This document shows positions 26,132 through 33,690 of a stretch of DNA of 64,000 nucleotides, piece after piece; within the stretch, counting starts at the first letter, position 1; the number at the start of each line of letters is the position of its first letter. Origin of the DNA: Cryobacterium gelidum (lineage in GTDB: Bacteria > Actinomycetota > Actinomycetes > Actinomycetales > Microbacteriaceae); assembly GCF_004403985.1 (NCBI RefSeq), contig NZ_SOHL01000003.1, forward strand, positions 73,212 through 137,211, read 5' to 3'. The notes under the pieces were generated by a model. That model searched no databases and was not told the DNA's origin. It was given only the letters and a program-made list of their open reading frames with translations. Both the position numbers and the translations under genes were made by a program.

Positions 26132-26584
26132 ATGACCGAAAAAGTGCCCTTCACCCCGTTCCACCCGGAACCGCGAGATTTTCCGGGACATCCTATGCCG
26201 ACTTCCGTTCCGGAAGGAATGCGTTTAGAACTGAGCCGGGCTCCTGTCGTTTCGGGGAAAGAAGACGAGTTTGAGGAATGGATGGCGGCCGTCAACGATC
26301 GTTACGGCGAACATGAAGAGGCACTCTCCAATGAGCGTCAGGTCTTTGAAGCGACATTCAAACACGAGGAAGCAGATGGGCGACTATGGATTTACCACGT
26401 AAGCCTGATGGGGACCAACGGTGGCGTACTTGACGAGTCACTTCAGATGAGCGCGGATCACGGTGCTTACAGCCGCCGGGTGAAGGCGCCTGGTTGGGAG
26501 GAAATGACCCCAAAGTTCATGCTGACTCCCAACCATATTGGAGCGATCATGACTCATTGGGCGAAAACCGGATCCATCGACTGA
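26132..26584 (+). CDS. DUF6176-like protein
   Basis: A 150-residue soluble protein. The core (RLELSRAPVVSGKEDEFEEW, MAAVNDRYGEHEEALSNERQ, VFEATFKHEEADGRLWIYHV) matches what I recall as DUF6176, a ferredoxin-like-fold family without known function. ATG 26132 is used; ATG 26219 would start at the conserved core. Hairpin repeat copy c follows 15 nt after the stop and can serve as terminator. Confidence 0.7.
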   Translation: MTEKVPFTPFHPEPRDFPGHPMPTSVPEGMRLELSRAPVVSGKEDEFEEWMAAVNDRYGEHEEALSNERQVFEATFKHEEADGRLWIYHVSLMGTNGGVLDESLQMSADHGAYSRRVKAPGWEEMTPKFMLTPNHIGAIMTHWAKTGSID

Positions 26585-26599
26585 CATCCGACAATCCCG

Positions 26600-26623
26600 C
26601 CCGCAAGGGGAACCCCTTACGGG
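26600..26623 (+). repeat. Island hairpin repeat, copy c
   Basis: CCCGCAAGGGG (26600-26610) and CCCCTTACGGG (26613-26623) pair with a single mismatch, the strongest stem of the family. GACG follows, as in most copies. Confidence 0.65.
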
Positions 26624-26660
26624 ACGCGAGGTTCGAGTCCAGATCGGTTTGTGACTATTA

Positions 26661-26686
26661 GCGCTTTGTGGCGGCGCTTTGTGGCG
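26661..26686. repeat. 13-bp tandem duplication
   Basis: GCGCTTTGTGGCG occurs twice without a gap (26661-26673 and 26674-26686). Confidence 0.8.
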
Positions 26687-27104
26687 CTAGTTTCCGATGA
26701 CGGGGATGCTAGCGGCGGCTTCGGTGACATCGTCGGTGATGGATTACCAGCAAACGCGAAGACATCGACCTTGAGGAAGCCATCCGCGTCCTCCGCGCCA
26801 TTTGGTCGGACTGATGCCCGTCTGCCTGTCGACCTAGGGATATGAAATGCCACGAATTCGGCCCCTGAGTGACCAAGGCAATCATTTGGATCAAAACCCA
26901 TGTGGTTTAAGGCACTTGCGTTACGAGACACTTGCCCCCAAATTCACCGGGAGCGTTCAAAAGGGTTGCGGCCGGCGCTCGATTAGGTGAATCCTAAGCT
27001 TCGACACCTCCCGCGGCGCGGCCCACCATGCGATTCGATCGGCCCTAGGCCCGGGACCCATCGCGGCCCAGGTCATAGCGCGTTACCCAACGAAGGCGGA
27101 CAGA

Positions 27105-27623
27105 ATGATCCTCTTGAGCCCCGCTGATCCGTCCGTTCCGATTGCCTGGGACGCTGGTTCCACGTCCGGTTCGGACATATCAGTCCGTGTGGGAGTCGAC
27201 GTCGGTCCATCCGCTTTCATCGTCCACACAATGGAACGCACCGGTCAGCTGATGAACGATGCGGGACGCGTGACTGGAGTCGTTGACGACGCTCGAACGA
27301 TTGCCGGGTTAGCGGTTGAGGAGTCTTTACTCGTGATGCTCAGGGAGACCTATCCGCGAGAGTTGCTGGCCACAAGGATGCAGGAGATTGCCGAGCAAGC
27401 CAGGGCCGTGGACTGGGCGGAATGGGAGTTCACTCAGATCGTCGTCGACGGGATTGGCTTTGCTCTTCGAGTTCGGCACATGCACCCACCAGGATTTGTG
27501 GCAATCGCTGACCTGGGTGCGGCAGTGGTCACCATGCGCGGGAAAAAGCTGCCCGATGACCGGCGGTTCACTCTGCATCGCCGCCTAGAGAGCTTTGCAA
27601 ACCTTGGGGACACGAGCGACTGA
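27105..27623 (+). CDS. Hypothetical protein
   Basis: A 172-residue protein of unknown function with no membrane segment. The N-terminus is Ser/Asp/Pro-rich and the C-terminal half (FTQIVVDGIGFALRVRHMHP, PGFVAIADLGAAVVTM) looks like a beta-sandwich. ATG 27105 with AAGGCGG upstream. It lies alone between hairpin repeats c and d. I do not recognise a family. Confidence 0.6.
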   Translation: MILLSPADPSVPIAWDAGSTSGSDISVRVGVDVGPSAFIVHTMERTGQLMNDAGRVTGVVDDARTIAGLAVEESLLVMLRETYPRELLATRMQEIAEQARAVDWAEWEFTQIVVDGIGFALRVRHMHPPGFVAIADLGAAVVTMRGKKLPDDRRFTLHRRLESFANLGDTSD

Positions 27624-27811
27624 GACGTCGCATGCCCCGTGTCGGGGTGCCCTGCATTGCCGTAAATGTCTCGAACCCATGCGATGCAAGACACTGAAGC
27701 CCGCCCGGGAGCGCCGAGGGCAACAAGTTCGATGTGCCAAATAGCGATCATGAACGCCCCACAAAGCGTCAACAGTCACAGCACTGGCCATCGCACGTGC
27801 GCTCGAGCACT

Positions 27812-27839
27812 GCCGCAAGGGGAACCCTCTACGGGACGA
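27812..27839 (+). repeat. Island hairpin repeat, copy d
   Basis: GCCGCAAGGGGAACCCT is followed by CTACGGGACGAA, the same order as copy c. Confidence 0.6.
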
Positions 27840-27927
27840 ACAATTGCGTTTCAGCCCTTAGATCCGGCGTACGGGATAAGTCAGAATAGGACGAGCACAT
27901 AACTATGGCTCTATCGCTAAGCATTGG

Positions 27928-27933
27928 TATAGT
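27928..27933 (+). promoter_or_regulatory. -10 box TATAGT, leaderless fic promoter
   Basis: TATAGT ends 6 nt before ATG 27940. Confidence 0.6.
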
Positions 27934-27939
27934 CAATCC

Positions 27940-29136
27940 ATGGCCACGTTTGACGAAAAGTTACCCTGGGCGCCGATCGGTTATGAGGAACGGCCCTGGC
28001 GCAGCGTCCAAGACGACTATGGCTCACGAACGCAGAAGCGTCTGGCATCCGGGCCGTACTTGGCATCGGTGCCCGCATTCATTGCCGATCTCGATATCCC
28101 ACTGAGCAGCGAACTCCACGCGGTGACCGAAGAGGCCGCCAGTGAGCTTGCCCGCTTCGATGCCGAAGTGGGACAGATCGCGGCACCATTCGCATCCATT
28201 CTCCTGCGCACGGAGAGCGCCTCCAGCTCAGAGATTGAGAATCTCACGAGCGGAGCACGCCAGATCGCCCTGGCGGAGCTCGGTGAGCACGCCTCGAAGA
28301 ACGCACAGCTTATCGTCGGCAACGTCCGAGCGATGCAAGCGGCCCTGGCACTGTCCGAGTCCATCGACGGACACGCCATCCTGGAAATGCATCGCGCACT
28401 CCTCGAGCACAGCAATCCGGACATCGTTGGTCACTGGCGTGACCGACAGGTCTGGATCGGAGGCGGGAACCTCGGGCCGCACACCGCACAGTTTGTGCCA
28501 CCGCATCACGATCGAGTCCCCGAGCTCATGGATGATCTCGTCGCCTTCGCCAGCCGCGACGACCTTCCTTTGCTCGCTCAGACCGCGATCGCTCACGCTC
28601 AATTCGAAACAATCCACCCGTTCCCTGACGGCAACGGAAGGGTCGGTCGCGCGCTTATTCAGGCGATGCTGCGCGCGGGGAAGCTCACTCACAATGTGGC
28701 CGTTCCGGTGTCCGCGGGGCTGCTCCACGACACCAGTCGATATTTCGAGTCCCTCAGCGCATACCGGTCCGGGGATATTGCCCCGATAATCCGCTCCATC
28801 GCGGAGGCATCGTTCGCCGCGGTGCACAACGGACGCATCCTCGTAGTGGATCTAGAAACTGTGCAGGTCGATTGGCGCGGGCGCATCACCGCAAGACGAG
28901 ACTCGGCGGCCCATCGACTGATAGGCGTTCTGCTTCGTCAACCCGTGATCGGAGCAACCGCAGCCGCGGCTGAGCTTGGCGTCTCGACCGTCAACGCTCA
29001 GGTCGCTATCGACCGACTCGTTGACGCTGACATTCTGACTCAAATTACCGACGGACGGCGAAATCGAATCTGGCTCGCCAAAGACGTCGTTCGGGTCCTT
29101 GACGATTTCGGCGCCCGGGCGAAGAGGCGCCGATAG
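27940..29136 (+). CDS. Fic-family AMPylase-like protein with winged helix
   Basis: A 398-residue class II-type Fic protein. An inhibitory helix motif S-x3-E-N is at about residues 96-101 (SSEIEN), and the Fic catalytic loop HPFPDGNGRVGR is at about residues 226-237 with all key residues. A flap-like region and a C-terminal winged helix (AAAAELGVSTVNAQVAIDRL, residues about 345-365) follow. Fic enzymes transfer AMP (or other moieties) to protein hydroxyls; the internal inhibitory helix suggests self-restrained activity with no separate antitoxin. It is a single gene with its own leaderless promoter. Confidence 0.92.
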   Translation: MATFDEKLPWAPIGYEERPWRSVQDDYGSRTQKRLASGPYLASVPAFIADLDIPLSSELHAVTEEAASELARFDAEVGQIAAPFASILLRTESASSSEIENLTSGARQIALAELGEHASKNAQLIVGNVRAMQAALALSESIDGHAILEMHRALLEHSNPDIVGHWRDRQVWIGGGNLGPHTAQFVPPHHDRVPELMDDLVAFASRDDLPLLAQTAIAHAQFETIHPFPDGNGRVGRALIQAMLRAGKLTHNVAVPVSAGLLHDTSRYFESLSAYRSGDIAPIIRSIAEASFAAVHNGRILVVDLETVQVDWRGRITARRDSAAHRLIGVLLRQPVIGATAAAAELGVSTVNAQVAIDRLVDADILTQITDGRRNRIWLAKDVVRVLDDFGARAKRRR

Positions 29137-29283
29137 CGGGTGTTCCGCGTCGCCGGTTAGGGACAACATGCAGAGCCGGGGGGCGGGGCGCGCAATGTCT
29201 CAAAGGGAACCTCCACCGCGACAGGACGCGATCACATCGGATGAGAAACTCGACGTATAAAGAATCCGAGCGCAGGGACCAAA

Positions 29284-29775
29284 ATTAAGTATCGGGATGG
29301 TGCTGCGGCGGATATTGAGGAATGCGTTGCATTGTGGGTTGACGCTTGCAGGGCGCGCGACGGCGCGGCTGTCGTCGGAGTAGCAGAGCGTGCTCGACCG
29401 AAATTTGGCTCTTCAGAGTGTTGGATCGTGGCCGAGGACACATCCGCGGGACTAGTTGGATTCGGGCTCGCCACAAGGCCCGGCAGCGGTCTGGTCGGTG
29501 ATCCGCCAGGCGCGCCCGTGATCGGCCTCCTCGCCGTCGCCCCCGGTGCTCAAGGCCGCGGGCTCGGCGCCAACTTGCTCGTGGCTCTCACCAACGAGTT
29601 AGCCCTACGCGGCCACGTCCAATCCGTACTGCACGTACTCGCTGATCACCATACGGCGGTTCACCTCTACGAGAAGATGGGATGGCGACCGCTAGGCGAA
29701 CCCTTCCTGCACTCTCTTTTACGACGCCCGAGCCAGGCATATGTCCGCGATCTACATGATTTGGGTGCCCGATAG
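29284..29775 (+). CDS. GNAT-family N-acetyltransferase, start codon unclear
   Basis: A GNAT acetyltransferase of about 163 residues. The acetyl-CoA loop is APGAQGRGLGANLL (motif A Q/R-x-x-G-x-G) and the C-terminal HLYEKMGWRPLG is typical. Family-like coding sequence (IKYRDGAAADIEECVALW) starts at about 29,284, yet no ATG, GTG or TTG occurs in frame after the stop at 29,242 until TTG 29,332, which lies inside the domain. Either a rare start (ATT 29,284) is used or the 5' end is damaged. A TATAAA box lies at about 29,256. Confidence 0.75.
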   Translation: MKYRDGAAADIEECVALWVDACRARDGAAVVGVAERARPKFGSSECWIVAEDTSAGLVGFGLATRPGSGLVGDPPGAPVIGLLAVAPGAQGRGLGANLLVALTNELALRGHVQSVLHVLADHHTAVHLYEKMGWRPLGEPFLHSLLRRPSQAYVRDLHDLGAR

Positions 29776-29795
29776 CCAAACCCCTACCGAGCAGG
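29768..29795 (+). repeat. Island hairpin repeat, copy g (divergent)
   Basis: CCCGATAGCCAAACCCCTA followed by CCGAGCAGG aligns with the other copies but with a weakened stem. It overlaps the GNAT stop codon. Confidence 0.45.
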
Positions 29796-29797
29796 AA

Positions 29798-30199
29798 TCA
29801 GCTCAGCACCTGCTTGAAGAGCGCTGGGTAGTCACCATCAGCTAGGTCCAAAGATAGTGCCTCGTCCAGACTGAACCAGCCGACGGCATCGTGTTCATCC
29901 GGCGCGGCATTGATGATGTCACCGTCCCACTCCTCGACCCTCCAGACCTCCAGGAAGAGGCCAGCTTCTTGACGCGTCAGTAACGCGTTTCCGCTGGGTG
30001 GAGCGATTTCCACGCTCAACTCTTCTCGAAGCTCACGCACAAGAGCTTGGCGATTCGTCTCTCCCGGTTCGAGATGACCTCCCGGGAGGTCCCAAACATT
30101 GGGATACCAGGCCTTCGATGGTGATCGATGCACGAGAAACACCCGCCCCGCGCGAACGAGCAATCCGCACGACACATGATGCGTCACGTGTTCTTCCAT
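29798..30199 (-). CDS. Nudix hydrolase
   Basis: A 133-residue Nudix protein. The Nudix box G-x5-E-x7-R-E-x2-E-E is present at about residues 40-62 (GHLEPGETNRQALVRELREE). The N-terminus HHVSCGLLVRAGRVFLVHRS is typical of MutT/8-oxo-dGTP-like members, but the substrate is not predictable. ATG 30199 lies 6 nt after TAGGCT, so it is likely leaderless. Together with the deaminase upstream it may form a small nucleotide-metabolism pair. Confidence 0.9.
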   Translation of the reverse strand: MEEHVTHHVSCGLLVRAGRVFLVHRSPSKAWYPNVWDLPGGHLEPGETNRQALVRELREELSVEIAPPSGNALLTRQEAGLFLEVWRVEEWDGDIINAAPDEHDAVGWFSLDEALSLDLADGDYPALFKQVLS

Positions 30200-30205
30200 G
30201 AGACG

Positions 30206-30211
30206 AGCCTA
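30206..30211 (-). promoter_or_regulatory. -10 box TAGGCT, leaderless Nudix promoter
   Basis: TAGGCT on the minus strand ends 6 nt before ATG 30199. Confidence 0.6.
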
Positions 30212-30281
30212 CGGACAGCCCACCAGCTGGGGCGACAGGACCCACGCCCGGGTGTCGAACCTCATTCAATTCCGCTCAACG

Positions 30282-30746
30282 TCAGCGAAACCGCTCCTCG
30301 TCGAACTGCTGAGTGCCGCCCTCCATGGTCCATGCTGCCGCAAACGGCATCAGGGTCTCAATGGTGGCGACCCGAACGCCCTCGGCGGTCGGGAGCAGCA
30401 CCCTGATGCCCAGGTAGTAATCGAACAGGACCTGCCTGTCACGCCCGCATGGTCCGACAACACCGCGCCCATGATTGCCCACAGCGACGATCGTCGTGAT
30501 TTCTCGCCCGCCCTGTGCACGCGCCGCACCAAGTGCAACCAGCTCGGCGCACGGACCACCGGTGAAATGGAACAGATTCACGCCAGCGAACATACGGCCG
30601 TCGGCGTCTCGAACTGCCGCGCCCATCGTGTGAGCACCATCTTCATCGGGCCCGGCATCCGTGTTTGCGTCGATGGTCTCCCTTGCGAGCTGAACGAGCT
30701 CAAGGTCTTCGGCCGTCGGTACTGCGAGTTCAGCGTTTGGGAGCAT
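30282..30746 (-). CDS. Cytidine deaminase-like protein
   Basis: A 154-residue zinc deaminase. The first zinc motif is GPCAELVALG (Cys-Ala-Glu, with the catalytic Glu) and the second is VGPCGRDRQVL (P-C-x-x-R-Q). The Cys in place of His in the first motif places it with the CDA/blasticidin-deaminase branch. It deaminates a pyrimidine nucleoside or analogue. ATG 30746 follows TAGGAT by 7 nt (leaderless). Same direction as the Nudix gene, but each has its own promoter. Confidence 0.88.
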   Translation of the reverse strand: MLPNAELAVPTAEDLELVQLARETIDANTDAGPDEDGAHTMGAAVRDADGRMFAGVNLFHFTGGPCAELVALGAARAQGGREITTIVAVGNHGRGVVGPCGRDRQVLFDYYLGIRVLLPTAEGVRVATIETLMPFAAAWTMEGGTQQFDEERFR

Positions 30747-30753
30747 GACAGTA

Positions 30754-30759
30754 ATCCTA
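30754..30759 (-). promoter_or_regulatory. -10 box TAGGAT, leaderless deaminase promoter
   Basis: TAGGAT on the minus strand ends 7 nt before ATG 30746. Confidence 0.5.
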
Positions 30760-30792
30760 CGGATCGAACCGAACCCAAGGCATGGCTCGCAT

Positions 30793-30818
30793 GTCCGTAA
30801 GCCGAACCCCTAGCGGAC
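30793..30818 (+). repeat. Island hairpin repeat, copy e
   Basis: GTCCG (30793-30797) pairs with CGGAC (30814-30818); interior TAAGCCGAACCCCTAG. It lies 3 nt from the acetyltransferase stop codon. Confidence 0.6.
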
Positions 30819-30821
30819 GCT

Positions 30822-31340
30822 CTAGGGTTGCTGGGATTCCCAGCGAGTTTCACCATCCTTCTTCGATGAGGTCGCGTGTAGGGCTTGATTTTGCGCCACC
30901 TTCATGGAGGCCTGATGGTCGGGATGAATGTGCGCTGTAAGGCAGCGGACTCCGTGTGATCGCAACCAGGCGACCATCGCTTGAGCGGCTTCAGACGCGA
31001 TTCCTTGCCCTTGCCAGTTTGGTGAAATGACCCAAGCGATGTCAGCCACGAGATTCGACCCGTCGTCTTCGACGGTTGCCTGTACGAACCCCACCAGTTT
31101 TCCTATGTCTCGCTCAATGACAACCCAGTTCAGCCACCACTGCGAACCATCTTCAGAGTGCCCAACGGTTTGCGCGGCATAACGTTTTTCCAGCAGCTTC
31201 AGTGAGGGTATTTCTCCGCCGGTGTAGTCATAGAGCGAAGGATCGGCCAGAACCTCGATCATCGCAGCCGCGTGCTCCACCGACAGCGGCTCCAACAAAA
31301 GTCGCAGAGAAATAATGGGTTCAGTTGCGGGCCAGTCCAT
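30822..31340 (-). CDS. GNAT-family N-acetyltransferase (RimJ/RimL type)
   Basis: A 172-residue acetyltransferase of the RimJ-like (Acetyltransf_3) group: TEPIISLRLLLEPLSVEHAA at the start, the acetyl-CoA loop SPNWQGQGIASEAAQAMVAW, and a C-terminal domain with the HPDHQASMKVAQ pattern. Target unknown. ATG 31340 has no obvious ribosome-binding site or TANNNT box. It is the only gene between repeat copies e and f. Confidence 0.87.
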   Translation of the reverse strand: MDWPATEPIISLRLLLEPLSVEHAAAMIEVLADPSLYDYTGGEIPSLKLLEKRYAAQTVGHSEDGSQWWLNWVVIERDIGKLVGFVQATVEDDGSNLVADIAWVISPNWQGQGIASEAAQAMVAWLRSHGVRCLTAHIHPDHQASMKVAQNQALHATSSKKDGETRWESQQP

Positions 31341-31739
31341 TCTTTGACAATGGCAGAGTCCTGAGATCTTCGTAAGCCGAACCGTCTGCGGGACGAATTC
31401 GCCGCCCTGTGTTCCAGGGCCTCGTGCACGGCGTTACTTGTGCGGCAAGCACGGAACGGGACGGCGACTCGGCCGTAATGACAGCAGAAGAATTATTCTT
31501 CGGCTCACAGAATTCTCCCGATTTTGCGGCTCAAGCAGACACCTAGAAAAGGTTAAAACGCCGACCAGGCACATTGCCGCGCCGAATCGGTCTTACGCGA
31601 CAGGCCGACATCCATCGGAAGTACCCCCGTTTCGCGATGGAGCAGAACCTATGCACTAAAGAAAAGGACGCTTCAGCCACGCATTCGTTCGAACGACTTC
31701 AATCTGCCAATCAGGTCCGCTGCCAAGTTTCCCGTGAAG
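31341..31739. other. 399-bp stretch with repeat f only
   Basis: Apart from hairpin repeat f (31,369-31,397) no gene, RNA or strong structure is supported; composition is less GC-rich than the core. Confidence 0.5.
31369..31397 (+). repeat. Island hairpin repeat, copy f
   Basis: TTCGTAAGCCGAACCGTC followed by TGCGGGACGAA. The outer stem TTCGT/ACGAA has co-varied relative to copy a (TCCGT/ACGGA). Confidence 0.6.
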
Positions 31740-32192
31740 TCAGGAGGCTTTCGAAGGACGAACAGATAGAAATATCTGCTGATTTCCTTGGGGGGAATCA
31801 TTGCTCACCCTCAACTGATAGCCATAGCCGTCCTGAACTGCCCGCCCACTACACAAGGTCGTAGAGCCGGTGGCATTAGCTGGCCGCTGGCACGTCCCCT
31901 CCACGGAAAACACCAAACCCGCCGGAGCAGCGATCTGCTCCAAATCCTCGACTGTCACCGCCGTATCCGCCTCCCAACGCCGGGCAATGCTCGGACAGGG
32001 ATTAGTACTCACGCACAGGAACTGTTCGCGGCGAACAATGTCATCCAACAGCGTCCAGCCCGGGGGAATATCCAGCCGTGACACCTGCGAAACAAACTCG
32101 TCGGTAGCCCGGTCTTCCAGGGACCTGACAATGAAAAACGCAGTCACAGCCAAGACAACGACGCCAACCAGGATCGCACCAAGAATCTTCAC
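31740..32192 (-). CDS. Membrane-anchored hypothetical protein
   Basis: A 150-residue protein with one N-terminal transmembrane segment (ILGAILVGVVVLAVTAFFIV) and an extracytoplasmic region with four cysteines and an ASP-rich start (RLDIPPGWTLLDD...). Function unknown. GTG 32192 is preceded by GGGGGAT, which could act as ribosome-binding sequence and is the edge of the heptamer tract. Alternatively translation could begin upstream at 32,336 and run through the tract, adding WGLGFGV repeats; a change in tract length would then alter the frame. Confidence 0.55.
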   Translation of the reverse strand: MKILGAILVGVVVLAVTAFFIVRSLEDRATDEFVSQVSRLDIPPGWTLLDDIVRREQFLCVSTNPCPSIARRWEADTAVTVEDLEQIAAPAGLVFSVEGTCQRPANATGSTTLCSGRAVQDGYGYQLRVSNDSPQGNQQIFLSVRPSKAS

Positions 32193-32197
32193 GCCAT

Positions 32198-32268
32198 CCC
32201 CCAAAACCCAAAACCCAAAACCCCAAACCCCAAACCCCAAACCCCAAACCCCAAACCCCAAACCCCAA
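32198..32268. repeat. CCCCAAA heptamer tandem repeat
   Basis: Six exact CCCCAAA units (32,221-32,262) are flanked by two CCCAAAA units and partial units, about ten heptamers in all. The minus strand reads (GGGGTTT)n, which is telomere-like and able to form G-quadruplexes. It lies directly upstream of the GTG start at 32,192. Confidence 0.9.
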
Positions 32269-32513
32269 GCAACAACCATAAAATTCGTCGCAAACTGCCC
32301 AATGCAGCTGCCTGCAGCGTAACGGTCGACCAACACCCTGTCTCTACCCCAGAGTAAGCAACATCGTCGTAACTCTTCACGCGTTGATATCTATACTTCC
32401 GTTCTTAGTGCCGGTGCCCGCGGAGCGCCCGGCGTGAAAGTGGGAGACTGCCACGCCGGACTGCTCGTTAAAGAGCCCGTTAGAGTTCGGCGGCGACGTC
32501 GTTCTCGGTGTCG

Positions 32514-32519
32514 TACCAT
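32514..32519 (+). promoter_or_regulatory. -10 box TACCAT of the truncated gene
   Basis: TACCAT ends 7 nt before ATG 32527. Confidence 0.4.
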
Positions 32520-32526
32520 TTGGTGG

Positions 32527-32696
32527 ATGTATCGGAAGAATTCTGGGGGGCTTACCGTGAGTTCGAAGACACTTGGCGTGTTCGCTAGCCTCGTTCTTCT
32601 TATCGTGCGCGGCATACTTCTGTGGGTCGTCGTCCCACTGGGCTGTATTGCGTGGGTGATCGTTTCCCCTTGGCTTGGCCTTGGCCCCGGAGAGTG
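32527..32696 (+). pseudogene. Small membrane protein truncated by the IS remnant
   Basis: The frame from ATG 32527 (or GTG 32559) encodes a hydrophobic segment (VFASLVLLIVRGILLWVVVP, LGCIAWVIVSPWLG) typical of actinobacterial small membrane proteins. It then runs into sequence antisense to the transposase. The natural C-terminus is missing. It appears to have been cut by the IS3-type element, whose end should lie near 32,675-32,700. Confidence 0.55.
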
Positions 32697-32702
32697 GACA
32701 CG

Positions 32703-33350
32703 GGTTAAGCGGCGAGTTGGATCCCTGCGGCCTGTGACGAGTATTGCAGCTCGAAGTCCACAGGCGTGACGTCTCCGATCGAGGAGTGGCGACGGCGACG
32801 GTTGTAACGGTCCTCGATCCACGCTGCGACGTCTCGAATCGCTCGGGCCCGGGTGGGCCAGACTCGTCGGTAGTAGAACTTCCGTTTTCAGTGTTGCGAA
32901 GAAGCTCTCAGCCATGGCGTTGTCCCAGCAAATTCCGGTGTATCCCATCGACCGGGTGATGCAATGTGCAGCGGCGAATTCGGTGATCTGAGCCGATGCG
33001 TATTGGGTTCCGCGGTCGCTGTGAAAAATCACAGTCTCCGGGCGGTCCCCACGCAGGACTATGGCCATGGTGAGGGCATCCTGGATGAGGTCGGTGCGCA
33101 TGTGGTCGGCGGTAGCCCAACCGATGACGCGGCGACTGTGGGCGTCGATGACCGTCGCCAAATAGACCCACCCCTCCCACGTCCTCAGGTAGGTAATATC
33201 GCCGACCCAAACCTGGTTCAACGCGCCGGTATCCCACTTCCGTTTCACGGCATCCACCGGGTAGGCGTCCGCGTGGTCGATGACGGTGGTTGTCTTCCAG
33301 TTCTTCGGGCAGATCCCCGCCAAACCCAAGCGTTTCATGGTCCTGGCAAC
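32703..33350 (-). pseudogene. IS3-family transposase (orfB) remnant, frameshifted
   Basis: The minus strand encodes an rve-type integrase core with all three catalytic acids in context: QVWVGDITYLRT (D), VIFHSDRGTQYAS (D) and CWDNAMAESFFATLK (E). After LKTEV an extra base at about 32,876 shifts the frame, and the true C-terminus (YYRRVWPTRARAIRDV ... QYSSQAAGIQLAA) continues in the next frame to a TAA at 32,703. The first ~100 residues of OrfB and all of OrfA are missing on the integrase side. It is inactive. Confidence 0.8.
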
Positions 33351-33500
33351 TGTTTTGGCCTGTCGGCGTGGCTTGCCGGTTGTCGGGTCGATTGGCAGAG
33401 TCAGCCGTCCCACCCAGAGCTCACGCTTCGCATCCCATTTGAAGGACCCGGCCCCTGGCGACGCCCGCTTTTCAGCTTTCGGCTCCTTGGCTTTCGTCAT
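33351..33500 (-). pseudogene. Tyrosine integrase N-terminal fragment
   Basis: ATG 33500 begins a Lys-rich leader, then GSFKWDAKRELWVGRLTLPI and DPTTGKPRRQAKTVA, the arm-type DNA-binding domain of phage/ICE tyrosine integrases. The sequence continues in frame into the IS3 transposase remnant, so the catalytic domain is lost. Its place 190 nt from the tRNA-Arg gene is the usual place of an island integrase. The exact junction (about 33,350) is uncertain because both families have a K-T-V-A-R-like sequence here. Confidence 0.7.
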
Positions 33501-33690
33501 TTGAATTCTCCTGCTCCCCCTGGTATGCCTAGGTGGGCCTTCAGGTGGGCCTAGCCTTTACGGCACGGGACGGCCCAGTACGCTGCGCCTGTGACTACGC
33601 TGCACGAGTCAATGCCGTAGAGGACCGTCCAGAATGCCGCAAGATCCGCGTAGTTACGGGGAAGTACAGCGTCTGAGCCAGTATCGCCTT

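Larger units (their letters stand above)
26585..27104. other. 520-bp stretch without a supported complete gene
   Basis: It contains hairpin repeat c, a 13-bp tandem duplication, and a 24-codon open stretch (26,740-26,814) reading WITSKREDIDLEEAIRVL... and ending WSD-stop. That stretch has protein-like composition and may be the 3' remnant of a lost gene. Nothing else is supported. Confidence 0.5.
27624..27939. other. 316-bp stretch holding repeat d and the fic promoter
   Basis: No gene is supported. Repeat d is at 27,812-27,839 and a TATAGT box lies at 27,928-27,933. Confidence 0.5.
16055..33690. mobile_element. Genomic island integrated at tRNA-Arg(TCT), decayed
   Basis: The 17.6-kb segment between the two att-like repeats has the layout of a tRNA-borne island. 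A tyrosine-integrase N-terminus lies beside the tRNA, an IS3-type remnant has broken it, and the content is small unrelated genes, several pseudogenes (DUF4913, HipA, GDSL esterase) and dispersed hairpin repeats. Flanking genes (nadE on the left; tRNA-Arg and a peptide transporter on the right) look like core genome. No replication, conjugation or phage structural genes are seen, so it is either a remnant or a satellite element. Confidence 0.7.

Noticed and set aside
23097..31397. Reading the hairpin repeats as integron attC sites
   Set aside because: The elements are too short (about 28 bp) and lack recognisable R/L core boxes, and no integron integrase (IntI) is present; only a cassette-like arrangement is claimed.
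31574..31864. Plus-strand 96-codon open frame
   Set aside because: No start signal, no protein-like composition, and its 3' part is antisense to the gene at 31,740-32,192.
32198..32268. CRISPR array
   Set aside because: The tract is a simple heptamer repeat without spacers.
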